NCBI RefSeq assembly: GCF_008838325.1
Contig: NZ_CP042829.1
Location: 806,001 to 870,000 of the forward strand
Direction of reading: 5' to 3'
Source of the DNA: Tepidiforma bonchosmolovskayae
Lineage (GTDB): Bacteria; Chloroflexota; Dehalococcoidia; Tepidiformales; Tepidiformaceae
Length of the DNA: 64,000 bases
The notes beneath the pieces were generated by a model that did not search any database, was not told the origin of the DNA, and saw only the letters and a program-made list of their open reading frames with translations. Positions 1-7,903 of the stretch are shown here, in pieces. Made by a program: the position numbers and the translations under genes. The first letter of the stretch is position 1. Each line of letters opens with the position of its first letter.

Positions 1-1
1 T

Positions 2-268
2 GCGGGGTACCTGCGGCGCGGACTGATCAGCGCCGAGGGCCTCGTGGATGCCTATGACCTGGCGGCGCGCGCCGTCGCGTCGTTTCGTCCCTCCTACCGC
101 GCGGTAGCGGAGCTGCCCGCCCAGAGCAGCTGCACCTCCTATGACCTCGCGTATGTGCAGGTCGCCCGGGAGACCGGAGCACCGCTCGTTACATTCGACC
201 GGGAGCTCCTGAACGAGTTCCCAGGCACAGCGACCCACCCCGAGGTCTTCCTTGCGGGGCAGGGCTGA
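2..268 (+). CDS. PIN-domain (VapC-like) toxin/nuclease, 5' truncated
   Basis: This is the C-terminal part of an ORF that is already open at the window edge; the codon frame runs upstream of a GTG at position 44. The visible end carries the typical PIN C-terminal block SSCTSYDLAYVQVARETGAP, in which the Asp of SYD is the usual acidic metal ligand, followed by LVTFDREL, where the Asp matches the last acidic residue of the family. PIN proteins are Mg-dependent ribonucleases, usually toxins of VapBC modules. A partner antitoxin would lie upstream, outside the window. The family call is fairly sure; the toxin role is inference. Confidence 0.75.
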   Translation, partial: AGYLRRGLISAEGLVDAYDLAARAVASFRPSYRAVAELPAQSSCTSYDLAYVQVARETGAPLVTFDRELLNEFPGTATHPEVFLAGQG

Positions 269-296
269 GGCGCGGGACCGCTGGCGGAGCTGCGCG

Positions 297-302
297 TAGA
301 AT
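297..302 (+). promoter_or_regulatory. Candidate -10 hexamer of the crotonase gene
   Basis: TAGAAT (five of six to TATAAT) lies 30 nt upstream of the ATG at 333. This gene also has a GGAG at 321-324, so it would have a normal short leader. No clear -35 is visible. Confidence 0.4.
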
Positions 303-332
303 GCGCGCACACCCTGCCGCGGAGCTGTGTCC

Positions 333-1139
333 ATGGAGTACGAGGCGATCCTGTACGACGTCGAGGACGGCGTCGCGACGATTACGCTGAACAAGCCGGA
401 GCGGCTGAATGCGTTCGACGACCAGATGCTGGCGGAGTGGGCGGATGCGATCCGGCGGGCGGACCAGGACCGCGGGGTTGGGGCGATTATCATCACCGGG
501 GCGGGCCGCGGATTCTGCAGCGGGATGAACGTGGCGGCCGAGGCCGGCGGTCACGGCGTGCTTCGAACGCAGGCGACGGTGGCGGACCGGCGGCACAGCC
601 TGCGCGACCGTGTGCATCCGATTCCGCGGGCGCTCATCCAGCTCGAGAAGCCGTACATCGCGGCGATCAACGGGGCGGCGGCCGGCGCGGGGATGGACAT
701 GGCGACGATGGCCGATATCCGCTTTGCGGCGACGACGGCGCGGATGGGGATGACCTATGTGCGAATGGGGCTGGTGCCGGGGGATGGGGGAGCGTACACG
801 CTGCCGCGGGTGATTGGGGTGCAGCGAGCGCTGGACTTGATCTGGACGGGGCGGATGATCACGGCGCAGGAAGCGCTGGAGATGGGGTATGTGCTCGCGG
901 TGTACGAGCCGGAGGAGCTGCTGCCGCGGGTGAAGGAGTATGCACGCCAGATTGCGAAGGGGCCGGGGGTGGCGGTGCAGCTTTCGAAGAAGCTGGTGTA
1001 CCGGTCGGCGAACATTTCGTTCGACGAGCACCTGGACATGGCGCAGATGGCGATGTTCATCGCCCAGTCGACGGAGGATGCCCGGGAGGGTCCGCGGGCG
1101 TTTGTGGAGAAGCGGGAGCCGCAGTTCAAGGGGTACTGA
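333..1139 (+). CDS. Enoyl-CoA hydratase/isomerase (crotonase) family protein
   Basis: 268-residue crotonase-fold protein. The oxyanion-hole blocks are visible: GAGRGFCSGMN near residue 60 and AAINGAAAGAGMDMATMADI near residue 110. The C-terminal EKREPQFKGY is typical of the family. I start it at ATG 333 because GGAG at 321-324 is 8 nt away; a GTG at 327 is in frame but too close to that site. The two catalytic Glu of classical enoyl-CoA hydratase are not conserved: the first is Asp (AGMD), and the second aligns with Tyr before VRMGLVPGDGG. It may therefore be an isomerase or other crotonase activity rather than a straight hydratase. It converges on the flagellar cluster. Confidence 0.85.
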   Translation: MEYEAILYDVEDGVATITLNKPERLNAFDDQMLAEWADAIRRADQDRGVGAIIITGAGRGFCSGMNVAAEAGGHGVLRTQATVADRRHSLRDRVHPIPRALIQLEKPYIAAINGAAAGAGMDMATMADIRFAATTARMGMTYVRMGLVPGDGGAYTLPRVIGVQRALDLIWTGRMITAQEALEMGYVLAVYEPEELLPRVKEYARQIAKGPGVAVQLSKKLVYRSANISFDEHLDMAQMAMFIAQSTEDAREGPRAFVEKREPQFKGY

Positions 1140-1176
1140 ACGGGGCGGCTGGACGGGGAGGGCTGCCGGGCGGCGG

Positions 1177-2064
1177 TCAGCGGAGGAAGTTGAGGAGGGA
1201 GAGGTTGGCCGTGCGGCCGATGGCCCCGAGGGCGGCTTCGAGGGCGTTCTGAGCGGCGGTGAAGCGGACGATCGTCTCGGCGATGTCGACGTCTTCGACG
1301 CCGGCGCGGAGCTCCTGGAGGTTGGTGTCGGTCTCTTCGGAGCGGGAGGTCGTGGCTTCGAAGCGGTTGAGGCGGGCGCCGACTTCGGCGCGGGCGTTGA
1401 GGACGCGCTCGAGGCCGCTGTCGATATCGGCGATGTAGGGGCGGACCTGAGCGCCCGGGGCGCCGGACTGGAGGGCGTCGCGGAGCTGGATGAGACGGTC
1501 GAAGAGGTTGCCGAAGACCTGGTCGCCGATGATGTTGACGGGGACGACGTCGCGGGTGGAGACGCGGCGGAGGCGTTCGCCGTTGTCGCCCTGCCAGGTG
1601 ATGGCCGCGGGCGGGGTGCCGCCGACGGCGTAGGCGGGGGTGGTGGTTTTGTGGCCGCTGAAGATGTAGACGCCGCCGAAGCTGGTGTTGGCGACCTGGG
1701 CGAGCTGTTCGATGATCTGGTTGACCTCGGCGGCGATGTTCTGGCGCTCGCTGACGCCGAGGGTATCGTTGGCGGCCTGGACGGTGAGTTCGCGGACGCG
1801 CTGGAGGAGGTCGGTGGCGCCGGAGAGGGCGGCTTCGGTGACGTTGAGGAAGGCGGTGCCATTCTCGAGGTTGCGGCGCATCTGGGCTTCGAAGGCGATG
1901 GACTTCCGGTACTGCATGGCGAGGGCGGCGCCGGACGGGTCATCGCTGGCGCGGTCGATGCGGCGGTTGGTGGCGAGCTGGCGCTGGACGCGGTCCATGC
2001 GGTCGGCGGCATCGGTGAGGTAGGAAACCTGGCGGTGGACGCGGGCCTGTTCGCTGAGTCGCAT
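1177..2064 (-). CDS. flgL: Flagellar hook-filament junction protein FlgL (HAP3)
   Basis: 295 residues, in the usual size range. The N-terminus has the flagellin-like D0/D1 helix block (MDRVQRQLATNRRIDRASDD), and the C-terminus has the matching helix ENALEAALGAIGRTANLSLL-like pattern ending LNFLR. FlgL sits between FlgK and the flagellin filament. It is the last gene of the cluster, 5 nt after flgK, and is exported by the flagellar secretion system, probably with the FlgN chaperone encoded just upstream. Nothing is broken or missing. Confidence 0.93.
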   Translation of the reverse strand: MRLSEQARVHRQVSYLTDAADRMDRVQRQLATNRRIDRASDDPSGAALAMQYRKSIAFEAQMRRNLENGTAFLNVTEAALSGATDLLQRVRELTVQAANDTLGVSERQNIAAEVNQIIEQLAQVANTSFGGVYIFSGHKTTTPAYAVGGTPPAAITWQGDNGERLRRVSTRDVVPVNIIGDQVFGNLFDRLIQLRDALQSGAPGAQVRPYIADIDSGLERVLNARAEVGARLNRFEATTSRSEETDTNLQELRAGVEDVDIAETIVRFTAAQNALEAALGAIGRTANLSLLNFLR

Positions 2065-2069
2065 GGGGG

Positions 2070-3794
2070 CTACCTCGTGGCGCCGGTGCGGTTGATGAGG
2101 GTATCGAGCATGTCGTCGATGACGGTGATGACGCGGGCGGCGGCGTTGTAGGCGTGCTGGGCGGCCTGGAGGTTCGTGACTTCCTCGTCGATGTTGACGC
2201 CGTGGGTTGCCTGGCGCGTTGCGTCGAGGTGGTCGACGAGGAGGCCGGCAGATTGTTCGTTGCCGAGGGCGCGGTTGACATCGGCCCCGAGGACGGAAAC
2301 GAGGTTGCCGTAGAAGTCGCCGGGGGCGACTTCTACGCGGATGGCGTTGTTGCCGGGGGCGGTGAGGTCGGCGACCTGCTGGGGAGCGGTGTAGGTGCCG
2401 GTGACGGCGACGTAGAGGGTCGCGACGACGTCGGAGCCGCTGGTGAACTGGATGGTTCCGCCGGGCGCAGAGATGTTGGCGCTGTTGTAGGTGCCGATGG
2501 GGTTGCCGTCGTACTGGAGTTCGAGCGTACCTGAGGAAGGCGGGTTTTCGACGATGGTGTAGGTGCCGGGCTGGAGGCCCTGAGCGACCTGGAGGCCGAC
2601 GAGGGTGACGCCGGGGCTGAGGGTTTCGCCGGTGACGAGGTGGGTAGCGGGGGCGCCGGCGACCATGTTGGGGCGGAGTTCGAGGCTGGCGATCTGGAGG
2701 GCGATGGAGGCGTCGCCGGGGGAGTTCGGGGCGGCAGCGGTGGCGATCCTGTGGGGGTTGGCGGCGAGCACAGGGTTGAGGCGGATATCGCCGGCACCGG
2801 TGCCCTGGAGGAAATCGAGCCCGGTGGAGTTATCGAGGCCGTAGCCCTGGCGATGGAGGGTGTTGACGCCGTTGATGAGGCCGACGGCGAAAGCGTCGAG
2901 CTTGCGCTGGAGGTCGGGGAGGGCCTGGTCGCGGGCATCGAGGATGCCCTTGAGCTTCCCGCCGCCGGCGACGACGTCGAAGCCGTCGTTCTGCCAGGTG
3001 AGCTTCGTCATGGTCGGGTCGCCGGGGTCGGGGCCAGCGACGATGGTGCGGGCAGTTGCTCCGAAGACGAGTTCGTGGGAGCCGAGGTAGACGGTGACTT
3101 CGCCGGTCTGGGCTTCGGAGTACTGGACGCTGGCGACCTCGGAGAGCTTATCGAGGAGGACGTCGCGGCGGTCGCGGAGGTCGTTGGCGCGGTCGCCGTT
3201 GAGTTCGACCTGTTTGATCTGGAGGTTGAGGGCGGCGATCTCGCGGGCGAAGGCGTTGATTTCGTCGGCGGCAGAGGAGACGAGCTGGTTGAGGTTGCGG
3301 CGCTGGAGGTCGAGTTCGGACTGCGCGGCCTGGAGCCGGAGGGTGAAGGTCTGAGTGGCGTGGACGAGCGCGGTGCGGGCCGCGGAGGACTCGGGTTCGT
3401 TGACGACGTCGTGCCAGGCGGCCCAGAAACGGGCGAGGAGGGCGGAGATGCCGTCGTCGGAAGGGTCGTTGAAGATGGTCTCGGCGTTGCGGAGCGGGGC
3501 GGCGAAGGCGGAGTGCTGGCCGCGGGAGGAGAGCGCCTGGCGGGCCTGGTAGTCGATGAATGCGTCGCGGATACGCTGGACGTCGCGGGCGTCGACGCCG
3601 AAGCCGGGCTTGCCGAGAAGGCTGTCGCGGGCGGACCAGGCGGCGCCTTCGAGGCCGATGGGGCGGAGGAGGACGCGCTGGCGGGAGAAGCCGGGGGTCT
3701 GGGCGTTGGCGATGTTGTGGGCGGCGACGTCGACGGCGAGCTGGTGCGCCCGGAGGGCTTTGACAGCGGTATCGAGGCCGATGGAGAGGGCCAT
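2070..3794 (-). CDS. flgK: Flagellar hook-associated protein FlgK (HAP1)
   Basis: 574 residues. It begins MALSIGLDTAVKALRAHQLA and has the rod/hook N-terminal signature DVAAHNIANAQTPGFSRQRV. The C-terminus has the paired D0 helix with VDIDEEVTNLQAAQHAYNA-like residues (here GVNIDEEVTNLQAAQHAYNA). FlgK is the first junction protein on top of the hook. It lies 10 nt after flgN and 5 nt before flgL, so it is co-transcribed with both. Size and termini are normal for the family. Confidence 0.95.
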   Translation of the reverse strand: MALSIGLDTAVKALRAHQLAVDVAAHNIANAQTPGFSRQRVLLRPIGLEGAAWSARDSLLGKPGFGVDARDVQRIRDAFIDYQARQALSSRGQHSAFAAPLRNAETIFNDPSDDGISALLARFWAAWHDVVNEPESSAARTALVHATQTFTLRLQAAQSELDLQRRNLNQLVSSAADEINAFAREIAALNLQIKQVELNGDRANDLRDRRDVLLDKLSEVASVQYSEAQTGEVTVYLGSHELVFGATARTIVAGPDPGDPTMTKLTWQNDGFDVVAGGGKLKGILDARDQALPDLQRKLDAFAVGLINGVNTLHRQGYGLDNSTGLDFLQGTGAGDIRLNPVLAANPHRIATAAAPNSPGDASIALQIASLELRPNMVAGAPATHLVTGETLSPGVTLVGLQVAQGLQPGTYTIVENPPSSGTLELQYDGNPIGTYNSANISAPGGTIQFTSGSDVVATLYVAVTGTYTAPQQVADLTAPGNNAIRVEVAPGDFYGNLVSVLGADVNRALGNEQSAGLLVDHLDATRQATHGVNIDEEVTNLQAAQHAYNAAARVITVIDDMLDTLINRTGATR

Positions 3795-3804
3795 AGGCGT
3801 ACCT

Positions 3805-4281
3805 CTAGGCGCTTCGCGAGACGAAGCCGCTGCCTTCCTGGAGGGTGGTCTGGCCGGCGGGCCCGTAGGTCGGGGCGAGGTGGCCGGAGAGGATCGCGGC
3901 CCAGCGGTCGCGGAGGCGGATGGCGCCGAGGACGAGGCGGGCGTTGGCTTCCTGGGCCTCGCGCAGTTCGCGGGCGCGCTCGAGGAGGCGGTCGCGGGCT
4001 ACTTCGAAGCCGGTCACACCGTGGTCCTCGGCAAGGGCTACGAGGTCATCGAGGGTTTCGCAGGGGGCGGCCAGCGTTCCAAGGAGCTTCATCCGCTCGG
4101 CTTCGCGGGTTTCGACCTGGCGGACGGTTTCGAGCATCCGGTGGCTGACGGCTTCGATACGCGGGTACTCGGAGGCGATGAGCGCCTGCTGCTTTTCGCG
4201 GGCGAGCGTGATGAGCTCGCCGAGCAGGCGCTCCTCCTCGGCCAGGAGGTCGAGGATGCGGCCGAGGGCGGCAGTGCTCAC
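3805..4281 (-). CDS. flgN: FlgN-family flagellar export chaperone
   Basis: 158 residues, almost entirely predicted helix: LGRILDLLAEEERLLGELIT at the start, with further amphipathic heptads to about residue 125. This is the FlgN pattern, a cytoplasmic coiled-coil chaperone that holds FlgK and FlgL before export. The start overlaps the end of flgM by 4 nt (ATGA), and flgK follows after 10 nt, the classic flgM-flgN-flgK-flgL order. Sequence conservation in this family is low, so the call rests on size, helicity and position. Confidence 0.85.
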   Translation of the reverse strand: MSTAALGRILDLLAEEERLLGELITLAREKQQALIASEYPRIEAVSHRMLETVRQVETREAERMKLLGTLAAPCETLDDLVALAEDHGVTGFEVARDRLLERARELREAQEANARLVLGAIRLRDRWAAILSGHLAPTYGPAGQTTLQEGSGFVSRSA

Positions 4282-4595
4282 GGGAGGTCCCCGGCGATGC
4301 CGTCGGCGAGGAGCCGGGCGGCGATTTCGCGGGCGTTGGAGGAGTAGGTTCCGCTGGCGATGGCGGCCTTGAGGGCAGCGACCTTCTCGGCGCGGACGTC
4401 GCGGGCTTCGGCGACGGCGCGGGCGGCCTCGGCGACGATGCGGCCGCGGGGCGAGAGGGTGAGGACATCGTGGGCGGCGCGCGCGCCGTTAGCGCCCTGG
4501 GCGCTGCCGGATTGTGCGGCCTGGCCGGCGGCGCCGGGGCCGCCGGCAGGGTTGAGGTGGGTTCCGCCGAGGTTGAGACCGTCGATGCGTGCCAT
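4278..4595 (-). CDS. flgM: Anti-sigma-28 factor FlgM
   Basis: 105 residues. The N-terminal half is low-complexity and likely disordered. The C-terminal half has the FlgM sigma-binding helices: LTLSPRGRIVAEAARAVAEA, then VRAEKVAALKAAIASGTYSS and AREIAARLLADG. FlgM holds FliA inactive until it is exported through the finished hook. The cognate sigma factor (fliA) is 2.5 kb upstream in the same cluster. flgM overlaps flgN by 4 nt. Confidence 0.92.
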   Translation of the reverse strand: MARIDGLNLGGTHLNPAGGPGAAGQAAQSGSAQGANGARAAHDVLTLSPRGRIVAEAARAVAEARDVRAEKVAALKAAIASGTYSSNAREIAARLLADGIAGDLP

Positions 4596-4618
4596 GGGGT
4601 GCCTCCTGGCGGGGTGGG

Positions 4619-5374
4619 CTAGCGGGTGATGCGGGTGGCGAGCTCCAGCATGGCGTCGCCAACGGCGAAGGTCTTTGCGCAGGCGCTGTAGGCGCGCTGG
4701 GCGACGATCATGCTGACGAATTCCTGGGCCACGTCCACATTGGAGCTTTCGAGCGTGCCGGGCCGCAATGGGGCAAAACCCTCATCCCCGGGTGACGCGA
4801 CCTGCGGTTCGCCGCTGTTCGCGGTCGGGCGGTAGAGGCCGTCGCCGAGCGCTTCGAGGCCCTGGGGGTTGGCAAACCGTGCCACGCGGATGCGGCCGAG
4901 CTCCTGGCGCTCGCCGTTTTCGTCGAGGGCGGAGACGACGCCGTTGCTGTCGATGGCGGCGGCGGACCAGCCGGCAGGGAGGCGGATCGGGTCCCCGTTT
5001 TCGCCGGGGACGATGCGGCCGGCGAAATCGACGAGGGTGCCTTTGCCGTCGAGGAGGAAGCCGCCGTAGCGGGTGTAGACCGGTTCGCCGGCTTCGCCGC
5101 GGATGACAAAGAAGGCGTCGTCCTGGAGGGCCGCGTGGAGGGGCGAATCGCTGGCGATGACCGCGGCGGGGGTGAGGAGGAGGTCGCGGGTGGTGACGGC
5201 CACGCCGAGGCGGCCGCTGTCAGCGGTGGCGGCGGCATCGGGCAGGCCCTGGTGGAGGGCACGGAAGGCCTTGAAGCCGCTGGTGTTGGCGTTGGCGAGG
5301 TTGTGGGCGACGGTATCGAGGATGTCCTGGTTGTGCACGAGGCCGCTGGCGGCTGCGGCGAGGATGGTGGGCAT
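4619..5374 (-). CDS. flgG: Flagellar rod protein, FlgG/FlgF family (distal gene)
   Basis: 251 residues. N-terminal rod signature LDTVAHNLANANTSGFKAFR and C-terminal signature LESSNVDVAQEFVSMIVAQ followed by RAY. These bracket the rod and hook proteins that assemble through coiled-coil D0 domains. It is the second of two adjacent paralogues. By order I call this FlgG and the preceding one FlgF, but they could equally be compared with the FlhO/FlhP pair of Bacillus. The next gene is flgM, not flgH/flgI, which fits a cell without an outer membrane. Confidence 0.85.
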   Translation of the reverse strand: MPTILAAAASGLVHNQDILDTVAHNLANANTSGFKAFRALHQGLPDAAATADSGRLGVAVTTRDLLLTPAAVIASDSPLHAALQDDAFFVIRGEAGEPVYTRYGGFLLDGKGTLVDFAGRIVPGENGDPIRLPAGWSAAAIDSNGVVSALDENGERQELGRIRVARFANPQGLEALGDGLYRPTANSGEPQVASPGDEGFAPLRPGTLESSNVDVAQEFVSMIVAQRAYSACAKTFAVGDAMLELATRITR

Positions 5375-5398
5375 GGCGGGCGACTCCCTTCGGTCGGG

Positions 5399-6166
5399 TT
5401 AGAGGCGGCCAAGCTCGCCGGAGGCCTGGTCGAGCGTGGTATCGAGGCGGGCGAGGACGGCCTGGCTGGCCTGGTAGACGCGCTGGACGGCGAGGAGCGA
5501 GGTCAGCTCTTCGACGAGGTTGGCGTTCGAGGATTCGAGGAAGCCCTGGCGGAGGCCGGGGTCGGCGGGCGGCACGCCCTCCGCATCGTCGACGGGGCGG
5601 AAGTAGGCTTCGCCGGCGCGGGCGAGCTGAAGGGGGGCGAAGTCACGGATGCGGAGGCGGGCCACTTCGGCGCCGTTCTCGTCCTGGATCGTGCCGTCGG
5701 CGGTGATGGTCACGGGCCCGGGCGGCAGGGTGATGGGCTGGCCGTCGTCACCGAGGACGTAGTAGCCGGCCGAGGTGACGAGGCTGCCGGCGGCGTCGCG
5801 CTGGAAACGGCCGTCGCGGGTGTAGAAGACGTTGCCGGCCTCGTCGCGGATGGTGAAGAAGCCGGCGGAGAGGGCGAGGTCGAGTTCGAGGCCGGTCTGG
5901 CGGAGCATGCCCTGCTGGAAGTCGGTGACAAAGTCGGCGACGAACTTGCCGGTGCCGACCTGGCCGACGACCGCCTGGATGCGGGCGGAGAGGGGCGCGG
6001 GGACAGGCGCCTGCTGGGCGATGGGGACGTCGCCGAGGGGTGCGAGGGAGGCGATTTCGCGCTTGAAGCCGACCGTATTGGCGTTGGCGATGTTGTTGGC
6101 GAGGACATCCTGGTAGCGCCAGGCGGCTTCCATGGCGGTGAAGGCGGAGTAGAGGCCCTTGATCAT
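5399..6166 (-). CDS. flgF: Flagellar rod protein, FlgF/FlgG family (proximal gene)
   Basis: 255 residues from the ATG at 6166 (MIKGLYSAFTAMEAAWRYQD), preceded by a good CGGAGGAAC ribosome site. A longer open frame upstream is not coding. The N-terminal signature is VLANNIANANTVGFKRE and the C-terminal one is LESSNANLVEELTSLLAVQ followed by RVYQA. It overlaps the surface-protein gene upstream by 4 nt (ATGA) and precedes its paralogue by 24 nt. FlgF and FlgG are the proximal and distal rod proteins; which of the pair is which is decided here only by order. Confidence 0.85.
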   Translation of the reverse strand: MIKGLYSAFTAMEAAWRYQDVLANNIANANTVGFKREIASLAPLGDVPIAQQAPVPAPLSARIQAVVGQVGTGKFVADFVTDFQQGMLRQTGLELDLALSAGFFTIRDEAGNVFYTRDGRFQRDAAGSLVTSAGYYVLGDDGQPITLPPGPVTITADGTIQDENGAEVARLRIRDFAPLQLARAGEAYFRPVDDAEGVPPADPGLRQGFLESSNANLVEELTSLLAVQRVYQASQAVLARLDTTLDQASGELGRL

Positions 6167-6795
6167 GCGGAGTTCCTCCGGGCGAAGGTGATGCGCAGGG
6201 CGACGAACGCGATGCCGCCGACGGCAAGCATGGTGAAGGCGGTGCGGGCGGCGCGCTGGACGGTGGAGGGGCCGGGCGCCTCGCCGGTATCGGGGAGGGT
6301 TCCGGGGCGGACGTCGCCGGGCGAGGAGCCGTCGTCGCGGATGACTTCGAAGCGGCCGGCGATGGAGAGCGTGGCAGGGAACTGGCCCTCGGGTGCGCCG
6401 GCGGGCCGGGCGGCGACCACGAAGAGGCGGTAGTCGTAGGAGGTGAGGCCCTGGAGGCGGGTGTCGAGGACGCCGATGCCGTCTGCGCCGGTGCGAATCG
6501 TACCGACGCGGAAGGGGGCCGCTTTGCCGCCGGTGAGCCAGCCTTCGTAGACGTAGCCCTCGACGGGCGGGAGGTTCTTCACGTCGACGCGGGCGTAGGC
6601 CTCGGAGAAGGAGAATTCGAGGACGCCCTCGGCGTTGCGGGGGCCGAAGTTGGAGATGCCGTCGAGGTAGGTGAGCTTGACGAGCTGGGGCACGCCGTTG
6701 GCGCCGGCCCCGGCGAGGGGAAGGAGCGCGGCGATCAGGGCGGCGAGCAGGGCGGCGAGGAGGGCCGCGGCGAGGACGGCCGCGCGGCGGGTCAT
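6163..6795 (-). CDS. Secreted protein with LPDTG sortase signal, in flagellar operon
   Basis: 210 residues from ATG 6795. It has an N-terminal signal (MTRRAAVLAAALLAALLAAL, then IAALLPLAGAGA). A folded middle contains VEGYVYEGWLTGGKAAPFRV and reads like the small beta domain at the C-end of anti-sigma-K proteins. The C-terminal sorting signal is LPDTG, then about 12 polar residues, a hydrophobic stretch TAFTMLAVGGIAFVALRI and a basic tail ARRNSA. LPxTG plus a membrane span plus a basic tail is the standard signal for covalent attachment to the wall by sortase. It overlaps its neighbours by 4 nt on both sides, so it is made with the rod proteins. I do not know a named homologue; its motility role is inference from position. 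Confidence 0.7.
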   Translation of the reverse strand: MTRRAAVLAAALLAALLAALIAALLPLAGAGANGVPQLVKLTYLDGISNFGPRNAEGVLEFSFSEAYARVDVKNLPPVEGYVYEGWLTGGKAAPFRVGTIRTGADGIGVLDTRLQGLTSYDYRLFVVAARPAGAPEGQFPATLSIAGRFEVIRDDGSSPGDVRPGTLPDTGEAPGPSTVQRAARTAFTMLAVGGIAFVALRITFARRNSA

Positions 6796-7124
6796 GACGC
6801 GATCCCCTGGCGGCGGAGGAGGAGGCGAACCTCCTCTTCGCTGCGGTGCATGCGGCGGGCGAGCTCGGCGACATCGACACGGGCGCCGGCGCGGAGCTGG
6901 TCGAGGGCCGGGCGGGGCGCGGCGGCGTAGGCGCGGGCAGCGCGGGCGGCGCCGGGGCCGCGGACGGGGATGCCGGGTGCGGGGGCGGTCTCGGCCGCGG
7001 AGGGCGTTCGGTGGCGGATGGCGCGGGCGCCGCCGCGGAGCTGCTGGACCTGGAGGTAGAGGTAGAAGAGGGCGCCGAGGGTGACGAGCTGGGAGATGGC
7101 GAGCAGGGCGATGACGTCGGTCAT
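6792..7124 (-). CDS. Small membrane-anchored protein of unknown function
   Basis: 110 residues. One N-terminal membrane span, VIALLAISQLVTLGALFYLY, is followed by a Pro/Ala-rich linker. The C-terminal helical motif ARVDVAELARRMHRSEEEVR then LLLRRQG looks like a short helix-turn-helix. The stop overlaps the start of the surface-protein gene by 4 nt, and fliA lies 15 nt upstream. Similar one-span proteins with a HTH-like tail occur in flagellar clusters of Gram-positive bacteria, but I cannot give it a family name. It is probably a cytoplasm-facing accessory factor. Confidence 0.6.
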   Translation of the reverse strand: MTDVIALLAISQLVTLGALFYLYLQVQQLRGGARAIRHRTPSAAETAPAPGIPVRGPGAARAARAYAAAPRPALDQLRAGARVDVAELARRMHRSEEEVRLLLRRQGIAS

Positions 7125-7139
7125 GGCGGCCTCCGGGTG

Positions 7140-7883
7140 CTAGGGGTTGCGCTCGCGGGCGAGGCGGGCGCGCAGGCGGCCGAGGGCGCGGCCGTGGAGC
7201 TGGCAGACGCGCGACTCGGAGATGTCGAGGATCTGGGCGATCTCTTTCATGGTCATTTCGTCGCGGTAGTAGAGGCTGATGATGAGCCACTCGCGCTCGG
7301 GGAGGGTCTTGATGGCGGCGGTGAGGGCATCGAGGAGCTGGCGCTTTTCGAGGCGTTCAGTGAAGTCCTCTTCGTTCGGATCGGCGGGGAGCTCGGTCGG
7401 CGCGGTGCCGTCTTCGTTGTTGTCGCGGTCGAGGAGGCCATCGAGGGAGACGGTCACCCAGCTGGCATCGATGAGGGCCTGGTTGTACTGCTCGAGGGTG
7501 AGGCCCATGAGCGCTGCGGCCTCCTCGTCGGTGGGTTCGCGGCCGTGCTCGCGCTCGAACTCGGTGTGAATCTGCTCGAGCCTGCGGGCTTTCTGGCGGA
7601 CGGAGCGGGGAAGCCGGTCGAGGGAGCGGAGGGCATCGATGATGGCGCCGCGGATGCGGGAGATGGCGTAGGTTTCGAACTTGACGCCCTTGGAGCCGTC
7701 GAAGCGGTCGAGGGCCTCGATGAGGCCGATGGTGCCGTAGGAGAGGATGTCTTCGTAATCGAGGATGGCGGGGAGGCCGATGGCGAGGCGGCCGACGACG
7801 TACTTCACGAGCGGCGCGTACTGGCGGATGGCGGCTTCGCGGTCTTCGAAGAGGGGTGCGCTGGAGGCTCGTGCGGTGGCCAT
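7140..7883 (-). CDS. fliA: Flagellar sigma factor FliA (sigma-28/sigma-D)
   Basis: 247 residues, the normal length. Sigma-70 region 2 includes LDYEDILSYGTIGLIEALDR and KFETYAISRIRGAIIDALR. Region 3 is around HGREPTDEEAAALMGLTLEQ. Region 4 ends with EREWLIISLYYRDEMTMKEI and the recognition helix ISESRVCQLHGRALGRLR. It directs RNA polymerase to late flagellar and chemotaxis promoters and is held by FlgM, encoded in the same cluster. It sits between two small membrane-protein genes in a tightly spaced unit. Confidence 0.95.
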   Translation of the reverse strand: MATARASSAPLFEDREAAIRQYAPLVKYVVGRLAIGLPAILDYEDILSYGTIGLIEALDRFDGSKGVKFETYAISRIRGAIIDALRSLDRLPRSVRQKARRLEQIHTEFEREHGREPTDEEAAALMGLTLEQYNQALIDASWVTVSLDGLLDRDNNEDGTAPTELPADPNEEDFTERLEKRQLLDALTAAIKTLPEREWLIISLYYRDEMTMKEIAQILDISESRVCQLHGRALGRLRARLARERNP

Positions 7884-7903
7884 GGATGCGGCTCCTCAGG
7901 GGG

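Noticed and set aside
940..2151. Long plus-strand open frame opposite flgL
   Set aside because: Antisense shadow of a GC-rich gene; composition is low-complexity Gly/Asp/Val and flgL on the other strand is unmistakable.
5399..6880. 493-residue version of FlgF with a long N-terminal extension
   Set aside because: The extension is an arginine/proline-rich shadow of the LPDTG protein gene; a good ribosome site precedes ATG 6166.
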